A stretch of 64,000 bases of DNA from Rheinheimera texasensis DSM 17496 (GTDB taxonomy: Bacteria > Pseudomonadota > Gammaproteobacteria > Enterobacterales > Alteromonadaceae): positions 372,001 through 436,000 of the forward strand of contig NZ_JONU01000007.1 of assembly GCF_000711985.1 (NCBI RefSeq), given 5' to 3'. Positions within the stretch are counted from its first letter, which is position 1. Every line of letters starts with the position of its first letter. The notes below the pieces were generated by a model that saw nothing but the letters and a program-made list of their open reading frames with translations, ran no database searches and was not told the origin of the DNA. Of the stretch, positions 53,188-63,547 are shown in pieces. The position numbers were made by a program, and so were the translations under genes.

Positions 53188-53238
53188 TCGACAATGTTTG
53201 CCGCGGGCTGGCCCTGAACCAATAGTGCTTTGTCTGAC

Positions 53239-54015
53239 TCAGGCGCTGGCAAGCGGAAATAAACGACGAAAATTCTGACTGGTTTGCTCAGCTAATAATT
53301 CAATATCGATCTGGCGCTCACGGGCAATTGCCGTCGCGACAGCTGCGACATAAGCAGGCTGATTAGTTTTACCGCGATATGGCACCGGCGCCAGATATGG
53401 CGAGTCCGTTTCAATTAACAGGCGATCTGATGGCACCAACCTGACAACTTCCCGCAAAGCGTCGGCATTACGAAAGGTCATAATGCCGGAAAAGGAAATA
53501 TAAAAGCCTAAATCCAGCGCTGCTTTGGCCGTATCCCAGTCTTCGGTAAAACAGTGCAGCACACCGCCACAATCCTGCGCCTGCTCGCCACGCAACAAGG
53601 CTAATGTATCACCTCTTGCATCCCGGGTATGCACAATCAGCGGTTTGTTCAGCTGACGGGCCACACCGATATGAGCGGCAAAAGCCGATTGTTGGGTCGT
53701 TTTGTTATCCGGACTATAAAAATAATCTAGGCCGGTTTCACCGACAGCCACTACTGAGTTGCTTTGGCACAAGCGCAGTAAATCGTCCTGACTAAATCCC
53801 AGTTTTTGATGCAGCGGGTGTTCGCCGCAGGAAACGGATATTTGCGGATAGTCTTTGACCAGCGCAGCCATCGCCGGAAATTCCTGCAAACTGACACTGA
53901 CACACAGCATATGATTAACCTGCGCTGTCGCAGCTGCAGCTAGAACTGCAGGTAAATCCATCCCGAGCTTGTCGAGTTCAAGACGGTCAAGGTGGCAATG
54001 GGAATCAATAAACAA
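53239..54015 (-). CDS. TatD family metal-dependent hydrolase (YcfH-like)
   Basis: 258 residues, TIM-barrel metallohydrolase. The N-terminal metal site is FIDSHCHLDRL. Further metal ligands are GETGLDYFY (Glu), PLIVHTRDARGD (His), VLHCFTEDW (His) and LIETDSPYLAP (Asp). TatD enzymes act as DNases or D-aminoacyl-tRNA deacylase-like hydrolases; the YcfH branch is uncharacterised. Position next to pilZ/holB/tmk is conserved in Gammaproteobacteria. It is the last gene of the block, 156 bp after pilZ, an interval in which I see no gene. Confidence 0.93.
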   Translation of the reverse strand: MFIDSHCHLDRLELDKLGMDLPAVLAAAATAQVNHMLCVSVSLQEFPAMAALVKDYPQISVSCGEHPLHQKLGFSQDDLLRLCQSNSVVAVGETGLDYFYSPDNKTTQQSAFAAHIGVARQLNKPLIVHTRDARGDTLALLRGEQAQDCGGVLHCFTEDWDTAKAALDLGFYISFSGIMTFRNADALREVVRLVPSDRLLIETDSPYLAPVPYRGKTNQPAYVAAVATAIARERQIDIELLAEQTSQNFRRLFPLASA

Positions 54016-54171
54016 AAGCAGCTCCAGACTTGAATGGCGATAGGAAAAACGGCGGCAGTGTACCTGAAGCAGGCTGGATCGTGAAGATTTGGATTGTGAA
54101 GCTGTGCGACATCAAACTGCTTGGTGAAGCTGCCTGCCGTAAAAATCTGTTCCGGACTCAGCCTGCAAGCA

Positions 54172-54498
54172 CTACAACGTAAAAGTCAGTTCCGCCGACT
54201 CCTGCGTGCCGCTTAATAACTTTTCGATTTTGTCACGCAGATTCATTTTGTCATCAATAAAGGCCACACCAATACCGGCCGGACTGGTATTTTGCGCGCC
54301 TTGCGGCGTTAACCACGCCACTTTCCCTGACACCGGAATAGCTTCCAGTGCATCCGGCAAGGTGACCTGTAATGCCAGCGACTGCCCCATTTTATAATGC
54401 CGGCTGGTGCGCACAAAGAGCCCGCCTTGTTTAAAAAACGGCATGTAAGAACGGTACAGCTCTTTTAAATCGGCGAAATCTAATGTCAGTTCTTCCAT
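54172..54498 (-). CDS. pilZ: Type IV pilus assembly PilZ-like protein
   Basis: 108 residues. It resembles the Pseudomonas/Xanthomonas PilZ that lies beside hol[32 protein letters not shown], then VSGKVAWLTPQGA and GIGVAFIDD. The N-terminal R-x3-R and D-x-S-x-x-G of c-di-GMP-binding PilZ domains are not evident. Like the founding protein it may not bind c-di-GMP, but act with FimX/PilB in type IV pilus biogenesis. Its start overlaps the holB 3' end by 13 bases. Confidence 0.88.
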   Translation of the reverse strand: MEELTLDFADLKELYRSYMPFFKQGGLFVRTSRHYKMGQSLALQVTLPDALEAIPVSGKVAWLTPQGAQNTSPAGIGVAFIDDKMNLRDKIEKLLSGTQESAELTFTL

Positions 54499-55394
54499 GG
54501 CGTACCTCTCAACATCTGGTGCAGGTCTAACAACAAAGTTGTCAGTGCTAAAGATTTATTCTGCCCCAAAATCCGTTGTTCGTCACGGCACCATTGAGCC
54601 ACTCTTTGAAAAAGCTGCACCGGCGGCAACGCCTGCTGTACCGACCAGTGCCTAAGCGTATAGTAAAGTAAAGCCGGCAGTTCCGTTTGTGTCTCCAGCT
54701 GCTTTTGCAGTGCACCAAGCCCATTGCCGCTTTGCAGAAATTGTTGCAGTTGCTGCAACTGTGCCGCCAATGTCAGCGCCTCACCACTTTGCAGCAATTC
54801 CAACGCCTTTAACGGAGCACCGCCGCAGAGCTCCAGCAAAAACTCCGGTAATGGGTCCGGGCTGTGTTGCTGCAGCCACTGCGCCGTTTGGGCACTGTAC
54901 TGCGCCGGTAAGTCCCAGCGCTGACAACGCGACAAAATAGTCGGCATCAGCTGATCGGCATAAGCGGTTTGTAAAAGCAGATAACTGCTGTGGCCGGGTT
55001 CTTCCAGCGTTTTCAGCAGGGCATTGGCCGCGGATTCGGTCATTTTTTCCGCCTGTGGGATCACCACTACCCGGGCACCGCCCTGCTGCGGCGCATTTTG
55101 CAGCAAATAACTGATGTCCCGAATCTGGTCCACTGAAATACTGCTGCCAACTTCCAGCGTCAACAGATCCGGATGATGGCCGGCGGCCCCGAGCAAACAG
55201 CTTTTACATCGACCACAAGCGCCTTCCGCTAAAGGATTCTGGCACAGCAACAGATGGGCCAGTTGTTTGGCGAGGATATGTTTGCCGATGCCCTCCGGGC
55301 CAGTCAGTAAAATGGCATGATGCAACTGTTGGTTGACGGCGAGAGTAAAAAGACGCAGTTCAGTGTGCTGCAACCAGGGTAATGACGTAGTCAC
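54486..55394 (-). CDS. holB: DNA polymerase III subunit delta prime
   Basis: 302 residues, a clamp-loader AAA+ subunit. It has [24 protein letters not shown] at the P-loop, then a zinc knuckle ([18 protein letters not shown]) and the sensor region [16 protein letters not shown] with ILSRCQRW. It works with delta and tau/gamma to load the beta clamp. The start is GTG at 55394 overlapping the tmk stop (GTGA), so coupled translation is likely. Confidence 0.94.
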   Translation of the reverse strand: MTTSLPWLQHTELRLFTLAVNQQLHHAILLTGPEGIGKHILAKQLAHLLLCQNPLAEGACGRCKSCLLGAAGHHPDLLTLEVGSSISVDQIRDISYLLQNAPQQGGARVVVIPQAEKMTESAANALLKTLEEPGHSSYLLLQTAYADQLMPTILSRCQRWDLPAQYSAQTAQWLQQHSPDPLPEFLLELCGGAPLKALELLQSGEALTLAAQLQQLQQFLQSGNGLGALQKQLETQTELPALLYYTLRHWSVQQALPPVQLFQRVAQWCRDEQRILGQNKSLALTTLLLDLHQMLRGTPWKN

Positions 55395-56011
55395 GCGAAA
55401 TGTTGCTCCAGCGCTTGTCGTAATTGCTGCTGCACATCCGCCAGCGGCTTTGCAGCATCAATCACCACGATATTGGGTTCGCTCGAGGCTATGGCCAGAT
55501 ACTTCGCGCGTGCGCGTTGGAAGAACCCCAGCTGCTCTTGTTCAATCCGGTCCAGCTCGCCGCGGGCTCTGGCGCGTTCCAGGCCAATCACCGGGTCAAT
55601 ATCCAGATACAGCGTCAGATCCGGCCGCAAATCTGCCAATACCAGCTGACGGATCGGGTCCAGTACCTCGTCCGGAATCTGCCGGCCACCGCCCTGATAA
55701 GCGCGGGAAGAGAGGTCGTGCCGGTCGGCTAACACCCAGTCGCCGCGTTCCAGTGCCGGCCGGATCACGTTATCCAACAGCTGGGCGCGTGCTGCGTACA
55801 TCAGCAGCAGCTCGGTGACTGGTGATACTCTTTCCTGTTGTACCGATTTCACCAGCGTGCGGATCTGTTCGGCCAATGGCGTGCCGCCTGGTTCTCGCGT
55901 TTGCACCAATGGATGCCCTTGCTCTTGCAGCCACTGCTGCACTGTCTGGATGGCTGTCGTTTTACCGGCGCCTTCCAGCCCCTCAATTACAACAAAACGG
56001 CCCTGTTTCAT
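55391..56011 (-). CDS. tmk: Thymidylate kinase
   Basis: 206 residues. It phosphorylates dTMP to dTDP. P-loop [14 protein letters not shown] at residues 6-19, the [14 protein letters not shown] segment, the DR(H/Y) motif in [17 protein letters not shown] and a LID region with arginines ([12 protein letters not shown]). The start overlaps the mltG stop (ATGA), and its stop overlaps the holB start. Confidence 0.96.
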   Translation of the reverse strand: MKQGRFVVIEGLEGAGKTTAIQTVQQWLQEQGHPLVQTREPGGTPLAEQIRTLVKSVQQERVSPVTELLLMYAARAQLLDNVIRPALERGDWVLADRHDLSSRAYQGGGRQIPDEVLDPIRQLVLADLRPDLTLYLDIDPVIGLERARARGELDRIEQEQLGFFQRARAKYLAIASSEPNIVVIDAAKPLADVQQQLRQALEQHFA

Positions 56012-57018
56012 GATTTTTTCCCAAAAATATACTGCTGTACCGCTTTATTATGTTCGGCCAGACTTTGTGAAAACTGGTGAGTCCCATCGCCCTTTGCAAC
56101 AAAATACAATTTGTCAGACTGAGCCGGCTGCGCCGCGGCCTGTAAGGAGCCCAAGCTGACCAATGCAATTGGCCCTGGCGGCAGCCCGGCATACACATAA
56201 GTATTGTACGGATGCGGGTCTTTCAAATGCTCGCGTTTAATATCACCCTGATACCGGTCACCCAATCCGTAAATAACCGTTGGATCGGTCTGCAGCTTCA
56301 TTTTGCTCTGCAACCTGTTGATAAAAACCGCCGCGATCAACGGCTTTTCGGGTAAATGACCAGTTTCTTTTTCCACAATAGAAGCCAGCGTCAGCAGCTC
56401 ATAACGATTTTGCAGCGGTAAGCCGCCTTGTTTGCTCTGCCAGGCGGCGTCGAGCTTATTCAGCAACACCTGATTGGCTCTTTGCAGCACCACAGACAAT
56501 TTGGTGTGAGCGGTATAAAAATAGGTATCAGGGAACACTAGTGCTTCGGCTGACACCGGCTTTGTGCCCCAATCAGCTGGCCATTGCAGCAGCTGCCGGG
56601 CTTTGTCGGTGTCGGCGACATCAGCGTCCAGATAAGGCAACTGTTGCAGCTGTTGCAGGTTCTGGGCAAAAGTCTGGCCTTCCCGGATGGTCAGGCTGAA
56701 CTGAGCAACTTTCCCACTGCGCAATAGCTGTAGAAGTTGCTGTAAACGCATTGGTTGCACAGCGTAAACCCCGGCCTGTAGCTGCCTTAATTGCGGATTC
56801 AGCAGCGACTGCAGTTTTAGCTGCTGACATTGCCAAGCAGTTAATAATTGCTGTTGTTGCCATTGCCGGCATAAAGACGACAAATTCGAGCCGGGTCTTA
56901 GCTCTAAATAAGTATCAGGCAACTTCATCTGCACCAGGAGGACTTGCTGCAGTTCATTGCGAACACCAAAAGCCGCAACGGCCAGCACAATCAGCCCCTG
57001 CAACAAAAACTTTTTCAT
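56008..57018 (-). CDS. mltG: Endolytic murein transglycosylase
   Basis: 336 residues. An N-terminal membrane anchor ([15 protein letters not shown]) is followed by a LysM-like region and the YceG catalytic domain. The domain shows [28 protein letters not shown] (catalytic Glu in the EKETG motif), [15 protein letters not shown] and NPYNTY-type [15 protein letters not shown]. MltG cleaves nascent glycan strands and sets their length. It lies directly behind pabC and in front of tmk, the conserved order. Confidence 0.95.
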   Translation of the reverse strand: MKKFLLQGLIVLAVAAFGVRNELQQVLLVQMKLPDTYLELRPGSNLSSLCRQWQQQQLLTAWQCQQLKLQSLLNPQLRQLQAGVYAVQPMRLQQLLQLLRSGKVAQFSLTIREGQTFAQNLQQLQQLPYLDADVADTDKARQLLQWPADWGTKPVSAEALVFPDTYFYTAHTKLSVVLQRANQVLLNKLDAAWQSKQGGLPLQNRYELLTLASIVEKETGHLPEKPLIAAVFINRLQSKMKLQTDPTVIYGLGDRYQGDIKREHLKDPHPYNTYVYAGLPPGPIALVSLGSLQAAAQPAQSDKLYFVAKGDGTHQFSQSLAEHNKAVQQYIFGKKS

Positions 57019-57792
57019 TCAGACTTCCTGTAATAATTCATCGACCTGACGCTGCAATGTCACGGCAGGCCCGGTAACCAGCGAACGGCCAGCAAAAGTA
57101 GCAACCGGCACTATCCCCATCAGCGCATTACACAGTGCCAGTGTGGAGACTTCACTGAGCAGGCTCACCGGCAACGGTTGAACTGACACCAGCTGCTGCT
57201 GCAATAATAGTTGACGCATCACCCCCGCTACACCTGCTTGTTGCAGGTCCGGCGTCCACCACTGTTGCTGATGCCAGACCAGCAGATTAGCGGCACTGGC
57301 TTCGATTAAAAAACCTTGCTGGTCACCAACAAGCAAATCGTCATATTGGCTCAGCTCAGCTTCGCGTTTTAATAACACGGTTTCGAGGCGACTGCAGTGT
57401 TTGATACCGGCCAGCAAAGGTTGTTGCGAGAGCTGCATACTGGCCAGGCCCAGTGAGACTCCTTGCTGGCGCGTGAGGCTATAGTCCGGCATTGGCGCCG
57501 TCCAGCAGTAGATATCCGCCTCGCTTATCCCAAGAGTGCCGTAACCTCTCGCGCCTTGCCCGCGACTAATTAATACCTTGAGCACTTGATTGGGTGCACT
57601 GATTGCAGCATGGACCTGAGATAACACCACTTCTTCACCCGGGGCATTAAAGCCAAGCCGGTGCATAGAATCTGTTAGCCGCTGCCAGTGCAAAGACCAG
57701 AGTTGCGGTTCGCCACGGCAAATCCGGATGGTCGAAAAAATACCATCGCCGTATTGAAAGCTGCGGTCTGAAAACGGGATTTGCATCGACAT
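57019..57792 (-). CDS. pabC: Aminodeoxychorismate lyase
   Basis: About 257 residues, fold-type IV PLP enzyme making 4-aminobenzoate for folate. Visible features are the N-terminal SDRSFQYGDGIFSTIR and the PLP lysine in GIKHCSRLETVLLKREA (Lys around residue 138). The substrate region is DDLLVGDQQGFLIEASAANLLVWHQQQWWTPDL. The start is uncertain: ATG at 57792 or 57786, both with weak ribosome sites. The longer frame to 57840 begins inside the leader. It is separated from fabF by a terminator and may have its own promoter. Confidence 0.92.
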   Translation of the reverse strand: MSMQIPFSDRSFQYGDGIFSTIRICRGEPQLWSLHWQRLTDSMHRLGFNAPGEEVVLSQVHAAISAPNQVLKVLISRGQGARGYGTLGISEADIYCWTAPMPDYSLTRQQGVSLGLASMQLSQQPLLAGIKHCSRLETVLLKREAELSQYDDLLVGDQQGFLIEASAANLLVWHQQQWWTPDLQQAGVAGVMRQLLLQQQLVSVQPLPVSLLSEVSTLALCNALMGIVPVATFAGRSLVTGPAVTLQRQVDELLQEV

Positions 57793-57869
57793 TGTGAAAT
57801 AAAAAGAGAATTGAACGGCAGTATGCCTGAAAAAAGCCACAGGTTAAATCTGCCAGAACAGCAGCTTGC

Positions 57870-57899
57870 AAAAAACAAAAGGCTGCATCGCAGCCTTTT
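57870..57899 (-). terminator. Rho-independent terminator after fabF
   Basis: On the minus strand AAAAGGCTGC, loop GAT, GCAGCCTTTT followed by GTTTTTTG. Confidence 0.9.
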
Positions 57900-57918
57900 G
57901 CTCCACAAAAACGGCAAA

Positions 57919-59157
57919 CTAGATTTTCTTAAATAAAATCGAACCGTTAGTGCCACCGAAACCAAAAGAGTTGCACAGAGCGTACTCCATTTTCGCTTGA
58001 CGCGAATGATGTGGCACGTAATCAAGGTCACAACCTTCATCCGGATTATCCAGGTTAATAGTCGGTGTAACGATTTGATCTTGTAGTGACAACACGGTAA
58101 TGATCGACTCGACAGAACCGGCAGCACCTAATAAGTGACCTAACATCGACTTACTGGAGCTGACCATCAGACCTTCAGGTTTGGCGCCGAACACTGACTT
58201 AATCGCCATAGTTTCGGCAATATCACCAGCAGGTGTCGAAGTGCCGTGGGCATTGATGTATTGCACTTGCGACGGATTTACGCCGGCATCCCGCAGCGCA
58301 TTGACCATCGCTGAAGCGGCACCACGGCCATTTTCCGGCGGGGACGTCATATGATAGGCATCGCCACTCATGCCAAAACCAACCAGTTCCGCATAAATTT
58401 TCGCGCCACGCGCCTTGGCGTGTTCGTATTCTTCCAGCATCACGACACCAGCGCCATCGCCGAGCACAAAACCATCACGGTCTTTATCCCATGGGCGGCT
58501 GGCTTGTTGTGGCGCATCGTTACGGGTTGATAAAGCACGGGCTGCACCAAAACCGCCCATGCCTAACGTCGTCGAAGCTTTTTCCGCGCCACCGGCTAAC
58601 ATGGCATCGGCATCGCCATAAGCAATCATCCGCGCGGCATGACCAATATTGTGCACGCCGGTGGTACAGGCGGTGACGATACTGATATTTGGCCCCTGTA
58701 AACCCAGCATGATCGACAAATGACCTGAAATCATATTGATAATGGTTGAAGGCACAAAAAACGGCGACAGCTTACGCGGGCCGCTGGCCAACAACTTTTC
58801 ATGATTCTCTTCAATGAGGCCTAAACCACCGATACCAGAACCGATAGCAGCACCGATCCGGCCGGCATTTTGTTCAGTGATTTCAATACCTGAATCACGA
58901 AATGCCTGAATGCCTGCAGCGACGCCGTATTGAATGAACAGGTCCATTTTCCGCGCTTCTTTGCCGGAGAAAAAAGGTTCGACTTCAAAATTTTTAACCA
59001 AGCCGGCGAATTTAGTACTGTAGGCTTCAGCATCAAAATGGGTAATAAAATCAATGCCGCTTTTGCCTTGTTGTAATGCCTGCCAGGTGGATGCCACATC
59101 ATTGCCCAACGGCGTTAACATCCCCATTCCGGTAACAACGACCCGACGTTTCGTCAC
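57919..59157 (-). CDS. fabF: 3-oxoacyl-[acyl-carrier-protein] synthase II
   Basis: About 412 residues, elongating ketosynthase. Start GTG at 59157 gives [18 protein letters not shown] and has GGAGG 5 bases upstream; the extended frame does not. The active-site cysteine is in ITACTTG-like [14 protein letters not shown]. The two catalytic histidines are in [13 protein letters not shown] and [12 protein letters not shown]. It extends acyl-ACP, notably C16:1 to C18:1. Placed directly after acpP with an intergenic terminator. Confidence 0.96.
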   Translation of the reverse strand: MTKRRVVVTGMGMLTPLGNDVASTWQALQQGKSGIDFITHFDAEAYSTKFAGLVKNFEVEPFFSGKEARKMDLFIQYGVAAGIQAFRDSGIEITEQNAGRIGAAIGSGIGGLGLIEENHEKLLASGPRKLSPFFVPSTIINMISGHLSIMLGLQGPNISIVTACTTGVHNIGHAARMIAYGDADAMLAGGAEKASTTLGMGGFGAARALSTRNDAPQQASRPWDKDRDGFVLGDGAGVVMLEEYEHAKARGAKIYAELVGFGMSGDAYHMTSPPENGRGAASAMVNALRDAGVNPSQVQYINAHGTSTPAGDIAETMAIKSVFGAKPEGLMVSSSKSMLGHLLGAAGSVESIITVLSLQDQIVTPTINLDNPDEGCDLDYVPHHSRQAKMEYALCNSFGFGGTNGSILFKKI

Positions 59158-59211
59158 TTTATCCTCCACAACAACCTGAAGTTGTTTGCAATCCTGCGGA
59201 TTTTCACCGCT

Positions 59212-59243
59212 ACAAATAAAAACGGGTAGCCTGCGCTACCCGT
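59212..59243 (-). terminator. Terminator/attenuator between acpP and fabF
   Basis: On the minus strand ACGGGTAGC, loop GCAG, GCTACCCGT then TTTTATTT. It would let acpP be made in excess over fabF by partial termination. Confidence 0.85.
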
Positions 59244-59273
59244 CTGCATCGCGCCTGGCGATGACCTCACGCC

Positions 59274-59510
59274 TTATTCAGCGTGGGCTTTGATGTAATC
59301 GATAGCAGATTGTACTGTCGTGATTTTTTCTGCTTCTTCATCAGGAATTTCGGTATCGAATTCTTCTTCCAGCGCCATGACCAGTTCAACTGTGTCTAAT
59401 GAATCAGCGCCCAGATCGTCAACAAAAGAAGCTTCGTGTTTTACGTCTTCTTCTTTAACGCCTAACTGTTCGATGATAATTTTCTTAACGCGTTCTTCGA
59501 TGTTGCTCAT
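59274..59510 (-). CDS. acpP: Acyl carrier protein
   Basis: 78 residues, nearly the E. coli sequence: [21 protein letters not shown] followed by [21 protein letters not shown]. The phosphopantetheine attachment serine is S37 in DSL. Highly acidic, four-helix. AAGGAAG precedes the ATG. It has its own promoter upstream (59569-59597) and a terminator downstream, fitting its high expression. Confidence 0.98.
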   Translation of the reverse strand: MSNIEERVKKIIIEQLGVKEEDVKHEASFVDDLGADSLDTVELVMALEEEFDTEIPDEEAEKITTVQSAIDYIKAHAE

Positions 59511-59568
59511 CTTTTCTTCCTTTTTCTCATATAAATCGCAACAATTCGTGCAATTTTGTGTGGCGGCT

Positions 59569-59597
59569 AGTTTAGTGGTTCACTCAGATCGATGCAA
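59569..59597 (-). promoter_or_regulatory. Sigma70 promoter of acpP
   Basis: TTGCAT (59597-59592) and TAAACT (59574-59569), 17-base spacer, about 60 bases before the acpP start in the fabG-acpP gap. Confidence 0.6.
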
Positions 59598-59636
59598 GCC
59601 ATGCGTTTGGCATTTCCTGCTGGTCAAACCTGATAT

Positions 59637-60380
59637 TTAAACCATATACATGCCGCCGTTAACGTGAATCGTTTCACCGGTAATATACGCGGCCTGGTTC
59701 GATGCCAGGAACGCGACAGTGGCCGCAATTTCTTCAGGTTGTCCCAGACGATTCGCCGGTACCTGACCAAAGATCGCTTGTTTTTGTTCTTCTGTCAGCT
59801 CCTTAGTCATATCGGTATCGATAAAACCAGGGGCAACAGCGTTGACAGTTATACCACGAGACGCCACTTCTTTCGCAAGAGATTTTGTAAATCCAAGCAC
59901 ACCGGCTTTGGCTGCTGCGTAGTTGGTTTGACCGGCATTGCCCATAGAACCCACCACTGAACCAATAGTGATAATACGGCCAAAGCGCTTCTTCATCATG
60001 GTGCGCATGACGGCTTTACTCATGCGGAACACGGACGTCAGATTGGTCTGAATGATATCAAACCATTCTTCATCTTTCATCCGCATTAACAGATTATCAC
60101 GGGTGATGCCGGCATTATTGACGAGGATATCGATATCACCAAAATTGGTTTTGATGGTTTCTAGGCATTGTTCAATCGATTCTGCGCTGGCGACATCAAG
60201 CACCAGGCCCTGGCCTGCGCCTAAATAATCGCTGATAGCCTGGGCACCTTTTTCACTGGTAGCAGTACCAATCACTTTGGCGCCAAGTGCGGCCAGCTGT
60301 TCTGCGATGGCCCGGCCAATACCACGGCTCGCACCGGTCACCAACGCGACTTTGCCTTCCAGAGAGATAAAAGCAGTCAT
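59637..60380 (-). CDS. fabG: 3-oxoacyl-[acyl-carrier-protein] reductase
   Basis: 247 residues, short-chain dehydrogenase. Cofactor motif ALVTGASRGIGRAIAEQLA, NNAGITRDNLLMRMKDEEW, and the catalytic Ser-Tyr-Lys set in SVVGSMGNAGQTNYAAAKAG. NADPH-dependent first reduction of fatty-acid elongation. AAGGA precedes the start. It is 8 bp from fabD. Confidence 0.97.
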   Translation of the reverse strand: MTAFISLEGKVALVTGASRGIGRAIAEQLAALGAKVIGTATSEKGAQAISDYLGAGQGLVLDVASAESIEQCLETIKTNFGDIDILVNNAGITRDNLLMRMKDEEWFDIIQTNLTSVFRMSKAVMRTMMKKRFGRIITIGSVVGSMGNAGQTNYAAAKAGVLGFTKSLAKEVASRGITVNAVAPGFIDTDMTKELTEEQKQAIFGQVPANRLGQPEEIAATVAFLASNQAAYITGETIHVNGGMYMV

Positions 60381-60388
60381 AAAAATCC

Positions 60389-61327
60389 TTATTCCTTCGC
60401 TGCCAGCGCAGCTTGTAACGACGCAACATCGTTGACCGACGTTGTCACTAATTCTCTATTTATACGTTTGATTAAACCGCTCAGCACTTTGCCGGCACCC
60501 AGTTCAATCACTTCGGTGACACCCTGAGCGGCCAGATATTCAATGGTTTCAGTCCAGCGCACCGGGCTGAATAATTGCCGGACCAAAGCGTCCTGAATGG
60601 CTGCTGCATCAGTAGAGACAGTGACATCGACATTATTCACTACCGAAATGACAGGCACATTAAAATCAAGCGTTTGTAAATCTTTGGCAAGCTGTTCGGC
60701 GGCCGGGCGCATCAGCGCGCAGTGGCTTGGCACACTGACTGGCAACGGCAAAGCACGTTTGGCGCCTGCAGCTTTACAAAGCTCATTGGCGCGTTCAACG
60801 GCGGCTTTGTGACCGGCGATCACCACCTGGCCCGGCGAGTTGTAGTTCACCGGCGACACCACTTCACCCTGGCCAGCTTCTTCACAAGCTTTGGCAATCA
60901 AAGCGTCGTCGAGACCAATAATGGCGGACATAGCACCAGTGCCGGTTGGTACTGCGCTTTGCATATACTGACCGCGTTTTTCCACCAGTTTAACTGCATC
61001 AACCAGGGTCAGTACACCGGCACAAACCAGCGCCGAATATTCACCTAAAGAATGACCTGCCAGATAAGCTGGCGTCGCACCACCCTGTTGTTGCCATAAA
61101 CGCCATACGGCCACTGACGCAGTTAACAGCGCAGGTTGGGTACGGTGCGTTTCATTTAAATCAGCTTCCGGGCCATTCGCGATTAACGCCCAAAGATCAT
61201 AACCCAGTGCCGCAGATGCTTCGGCAAAAGTGTCACGGACCAGCGGAAATTCCGCATAAAGATCTGCCATCATGCCCACAGTTTGTGAGCCCTGACCAGG
61301 GAATACCAATGCAAGTTTTTGATTCAT
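60389..61327 (-). CDS. fabD: Malonyl-CoA-ACP transacylase
   Basis: 312 residues starting MNQKLALVFPGQGSQTVGMM. The nucleophile serine is in GHSLGEYSALVCAG (around residue 92), with Arg and His partners in VEKRGQYMQ and PVSVPSHCALM. It loads malonyl groups onto ACP. The start at 61327 matches homologues; the frame upstream would use TTG and has no ribosome site. Ten codons separate it from fabH. Confidence 0.96.
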   Translation of the reverse strand: MNQKLALVFPGQGSQTVGMMADLYAEFPLVRDTFAEASAALGYDLWALIANGPEADLNETHRTQPALLTASVAVWRLWQQQGGATPAYLAGHSLGEYSALVCAGVLTLVDAVKLVEKRGQYMQSAVPTGTGAMSAIIGLDDALIAKACEEAGQGEVVSPVNYNSPGQVVIAGHKAAVERANELCKAAGAKRALPLPVSVPSHCALMRPAAEQLAKDLQTLDFNVPVISVVNNVDVTVSTDAAAIQDALVRQLFSPVRWTETIEYLAAQGVTEVIELGAGKVLSGLIKRINRELVTTSVNDVASLQAALAAKE

Positions 61328-61351
61328 TGTTCTGCTCTGCAATGTATGAGA

Positions 61352-62311
61352 TTAATAACGCACTAAGGCTGATGCCCAGGCAAATCCACCACCAAAGGCT
61401 TCCAGCAATAAAGTCTGACCGCGCTTAATGCGACCATCCCGTACCGCTTCATCAAGCGCAGTTGGCACTGTCGCCGCAGACGTATTGCCATAACGATCCA
61501 GGTTAATCACCACCTGATCCATCGACATATCAAGTTTACGTGCGACCGCAGAGATGATCCGCAGGTTGGCCTGATGCGGCACCAGCCAGTCAATTTGCGA
61601 TTTATCGAGATTATTGGCCGCAAGTGTTTGCTCAACAACTTCCGATAATTTAGTGACGGCAACTTTAAATACGTCATTGCCTTTCATTGAGCCCCAGCTT
61701 TCGTGGACTGAAGCCTCAACGCCACGACGTGGATTGTCGACATACAGTAATTCGGAGTACTTGCCGTCGGCATGAATATGGGTGGATAAAATGCCTGGTT
61801 GTTCAGAGGCTTCCAGCACCACTGCACCAGCTGCATCACCAAACAAAATGACCATAGAACGGTCTTCCGGGCTTACCAGTTGTGATAGGCAATCGGCACC
61901 AATCACCAGTACGCGCTTTGCCATGCCACCTTTAATGTACTGATCAGCAATACTCAGGGCATAACAAAACCCGGCACAGGCTGCGGCGATATCAAAAGCA
62001 GGAATACCAGGAATATCCAGCTCACGCTGCACTTCACAGGCAGCACTGGGTAAAGCGCGCGACGCACTGGTAGTTGCCAGTACAATCATATCAATGGAGT
62101 TTTTATCGATGCCGGCAGCCTCGATGGCTTTGCGTGCGGCTTGTGTGCTCATGGTGGCAACAGTTTCATCTTCACCAATGATACGACGTTCGCGGATCCC
62201 TGTGCGTTCGATAATCCATTCGTCGGTGGTTTCCACCATATCTTCCAGATCCGCATTGGTGCGGATTTGCGCCGGGAAATAACTGCCGGTGCCTATAATG
62301 CGAGAATACAT
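61352..62311 (-). CDS. fabH: Beta-ketoacyl-ACP synthase III
   Basis: 319 residues. Condenses acetyl-CoA with malonyl-ACP to start fatty-acid synthesis. Cys-His-Asn triad: cysteine in [15 protein letters not shown] (around residue 112), histidine in [11 protein letters not shown] and asparagine in [16 protein letters not shown] lies upstream of the ATG at 62311. It follows plsX by 6 bp, the conserved order. Confidence 0.97.
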   Translation of the reverse strand: MYSRIIGTGSYFPAQIRTNADLEDMVETTDEWIIERTGIRERRIIGEDETVATMSTQAARKAIEAAGIDKNSIDMIVLATTSASRALPSAACEVQRELDIPGIPAFDIAAACAGFCYALSIADQYIKGGMAKRVLVIGADCLSQLVSPEDRSMVILFGDAAGAVVLEASEQPGILSTHIHADGKYSELLYVDNPRRGVEASVHESWGSMKGNDVFKVAVTKLSEVVEQTLAANNLDKSQIDWLVPHQANLRIISAVARKLDMSMDQVVINLDRYGNTSAATVPTALDEAVRDGRIKRGQTLLLEAFGGGFAWASALVRY

Positions 62312-62317
62312 GCAGAC

Positions 62318-63358
62318 CTACGCTTTATCGATTAATAGGTGTTCCAACCGGTCTTTTATTTTTGCGGGCACCTGGCGTTCAACCTCGCGCACCGCCTGCC
62401 GGATGGCACTGAGAAATGCTTCTTTTGTCGCATTTCCATGACTTTTCACTACAATTCCGCGCAATCCTATCAGACTTGCACCGTTATAGTGGTCGGGGTT
62501 CACACCTGTTCCGATGCTTTTTAGCAGAGGTTTGATCATCCAGCCGAATAAATGCGCAGACATACTGTTTTTCAACGCAAATTCAAAGCGTTTAATGATG
62601 AGTTTGGCGACACCTTCGCAGGTTTTTAATGCCACATTGCCAACAAAACCATCACAGACGATGACATCAGCTTTGCCGGAAAAGATATCGTTGCCTTCGA
62701 TATAGCCGATGTAATTGATATCAGCGCATTCAGACAACAATAAAGAGGTGCGTTTAATCTGGTCCGAGCCTTTGATTTCCTCTTCGCCCATATTAAGCAA
62801 AGCGACTTTCGGCTGCTGAATAGACTCCACTTCTTCCGCCATCACCGCGCCCATCACAGCAAACTGAAACAGCGTGTCGGAATCACAGTTGACGGTCGCA
62901 CCGAGGTCCAGCATAAATACCGGGCTACCCGCTGTAGTCGGCAAGGCACTGATTAATGCTGGTCTTTCGATACCATTGAGCATCTTCAGCACATAATGCG
63001 CCATGGCTATCAAAGCCCCGGTGTTACCGGCACTGACACAAGCCTGGACTTTTTGCTGGTCAACCAAATCCAGCGCCACGCGCATCGAAGAATCACGTTT
63101 GGTGCGAAGCGCAACAGAAGGCTTGTCAGTCATCAGCACTTGCTGACTGGCGTGTTGAATTTGTAATTGTGGGTGTTCGGCATAACCGGCATCGGTTAAC
63201 GCTTGTCGGATTGCTACCGCGTCGCCAACGAGAATGAGGTCTAGCAGGGGATTTTCAGACACAGCGTCGATGGCTGCAGGAATAGTAGATAGGGGGCCAT
63301 GATCGCCCCCCATCATATCTAACGCAATTTTAAGTCTGGCTGGTTGCACTTGGTGCAC
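62318..63358 (-). CDS. plsX: Phosphate acyltransferase PlsX
   Basis: 346 residues. It converts acyl-ACP to acyl-phosphate for phospholipid synthesis. The N-terminal IALDMMGGDHGP motif, VSAGNTGALIAMAHYVL, DLGATVNCDS, and GFVGNVALKTCEG are typical. The start is probably GTG at 63358; a second GTG three codons later is possible, and neither has a strong ribosome site. It lies just behind rpmF, whose translation may supply coupling. Confidence 0.95.
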   Translation of the reverse strand: MHQVQPARLKIALDMMGGDHGPLSTIPAAIDAVSENPLLDLILVGDAVAIRQALTDAGYAEHPQLQIQHASQQVLMTDKPSVALRTKRDSSMRVALDLVDQQKVQACVSAGNTGALIAMAHYVLKMLNGIERPALISALPTTAGSPVFMLDLGATVNCDSDTLFQFAVMGAVMAEEVESIQQPKVALLNMGEEEIKGSDQIKRTSLLLSECADINYIGYIEGNDIFSGKADVIVCDGFVGNVALKTCEGVAKLIIKRFEFALKNSMSAHLFGWMIKPLLKSIGTGVNPDHYNGASLIGLRGIVVKSHGNATKEAFLSAIRQAVREVERQVPAKIKDRLEHLLIDKA

Positions 63359-63364
63359 CGGGAC

Positions 63365-63529
63365 TTATTTTACTTTGCGGCCTTTGTAGAAACCGTCAGC
63401 AGTAATGTGGTGACGACGATGCGTTTCACCGGTAGTTGCGTCAACTGACAGCGTTGGGCCAGTCAGCGCGTCGTGTGAACGACGCATGTCGCGGCGGGCG
63501 CGAGATTTTTTGTTCTGTTGTACAGCCAT
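63365..63529 (-). CDS. rpmF: 50S ribosomal protein L32
   Basis: 54 residues read directly from the minus strand: start [20 protein letters not shown], end [11 protein letters not shown]. It is highly basic and has no zinc-binding cysteines, so it is the zinc-independent form. GGAGAAAG precedes the ATG at 63529. It is between yceD and plsX, as in E. coli. Confidence 0.97.
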   Translation of the reverse strand: MAVQQNKKSRARRDMRRSHDALTGPTLSVDATTGETHRRHHITADGFYKGRKVK

Positions 63530-63547
63530 GGTCTTTCTCCTAAAAAA

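Noticed and set aside
53027-53278. 83-codon ORF in the gap before tatD
   Set aside because: Runs through three hairpins and into the antisense 3' end of tatD, no ribosome site; better explained as a non-coding RNA locus.
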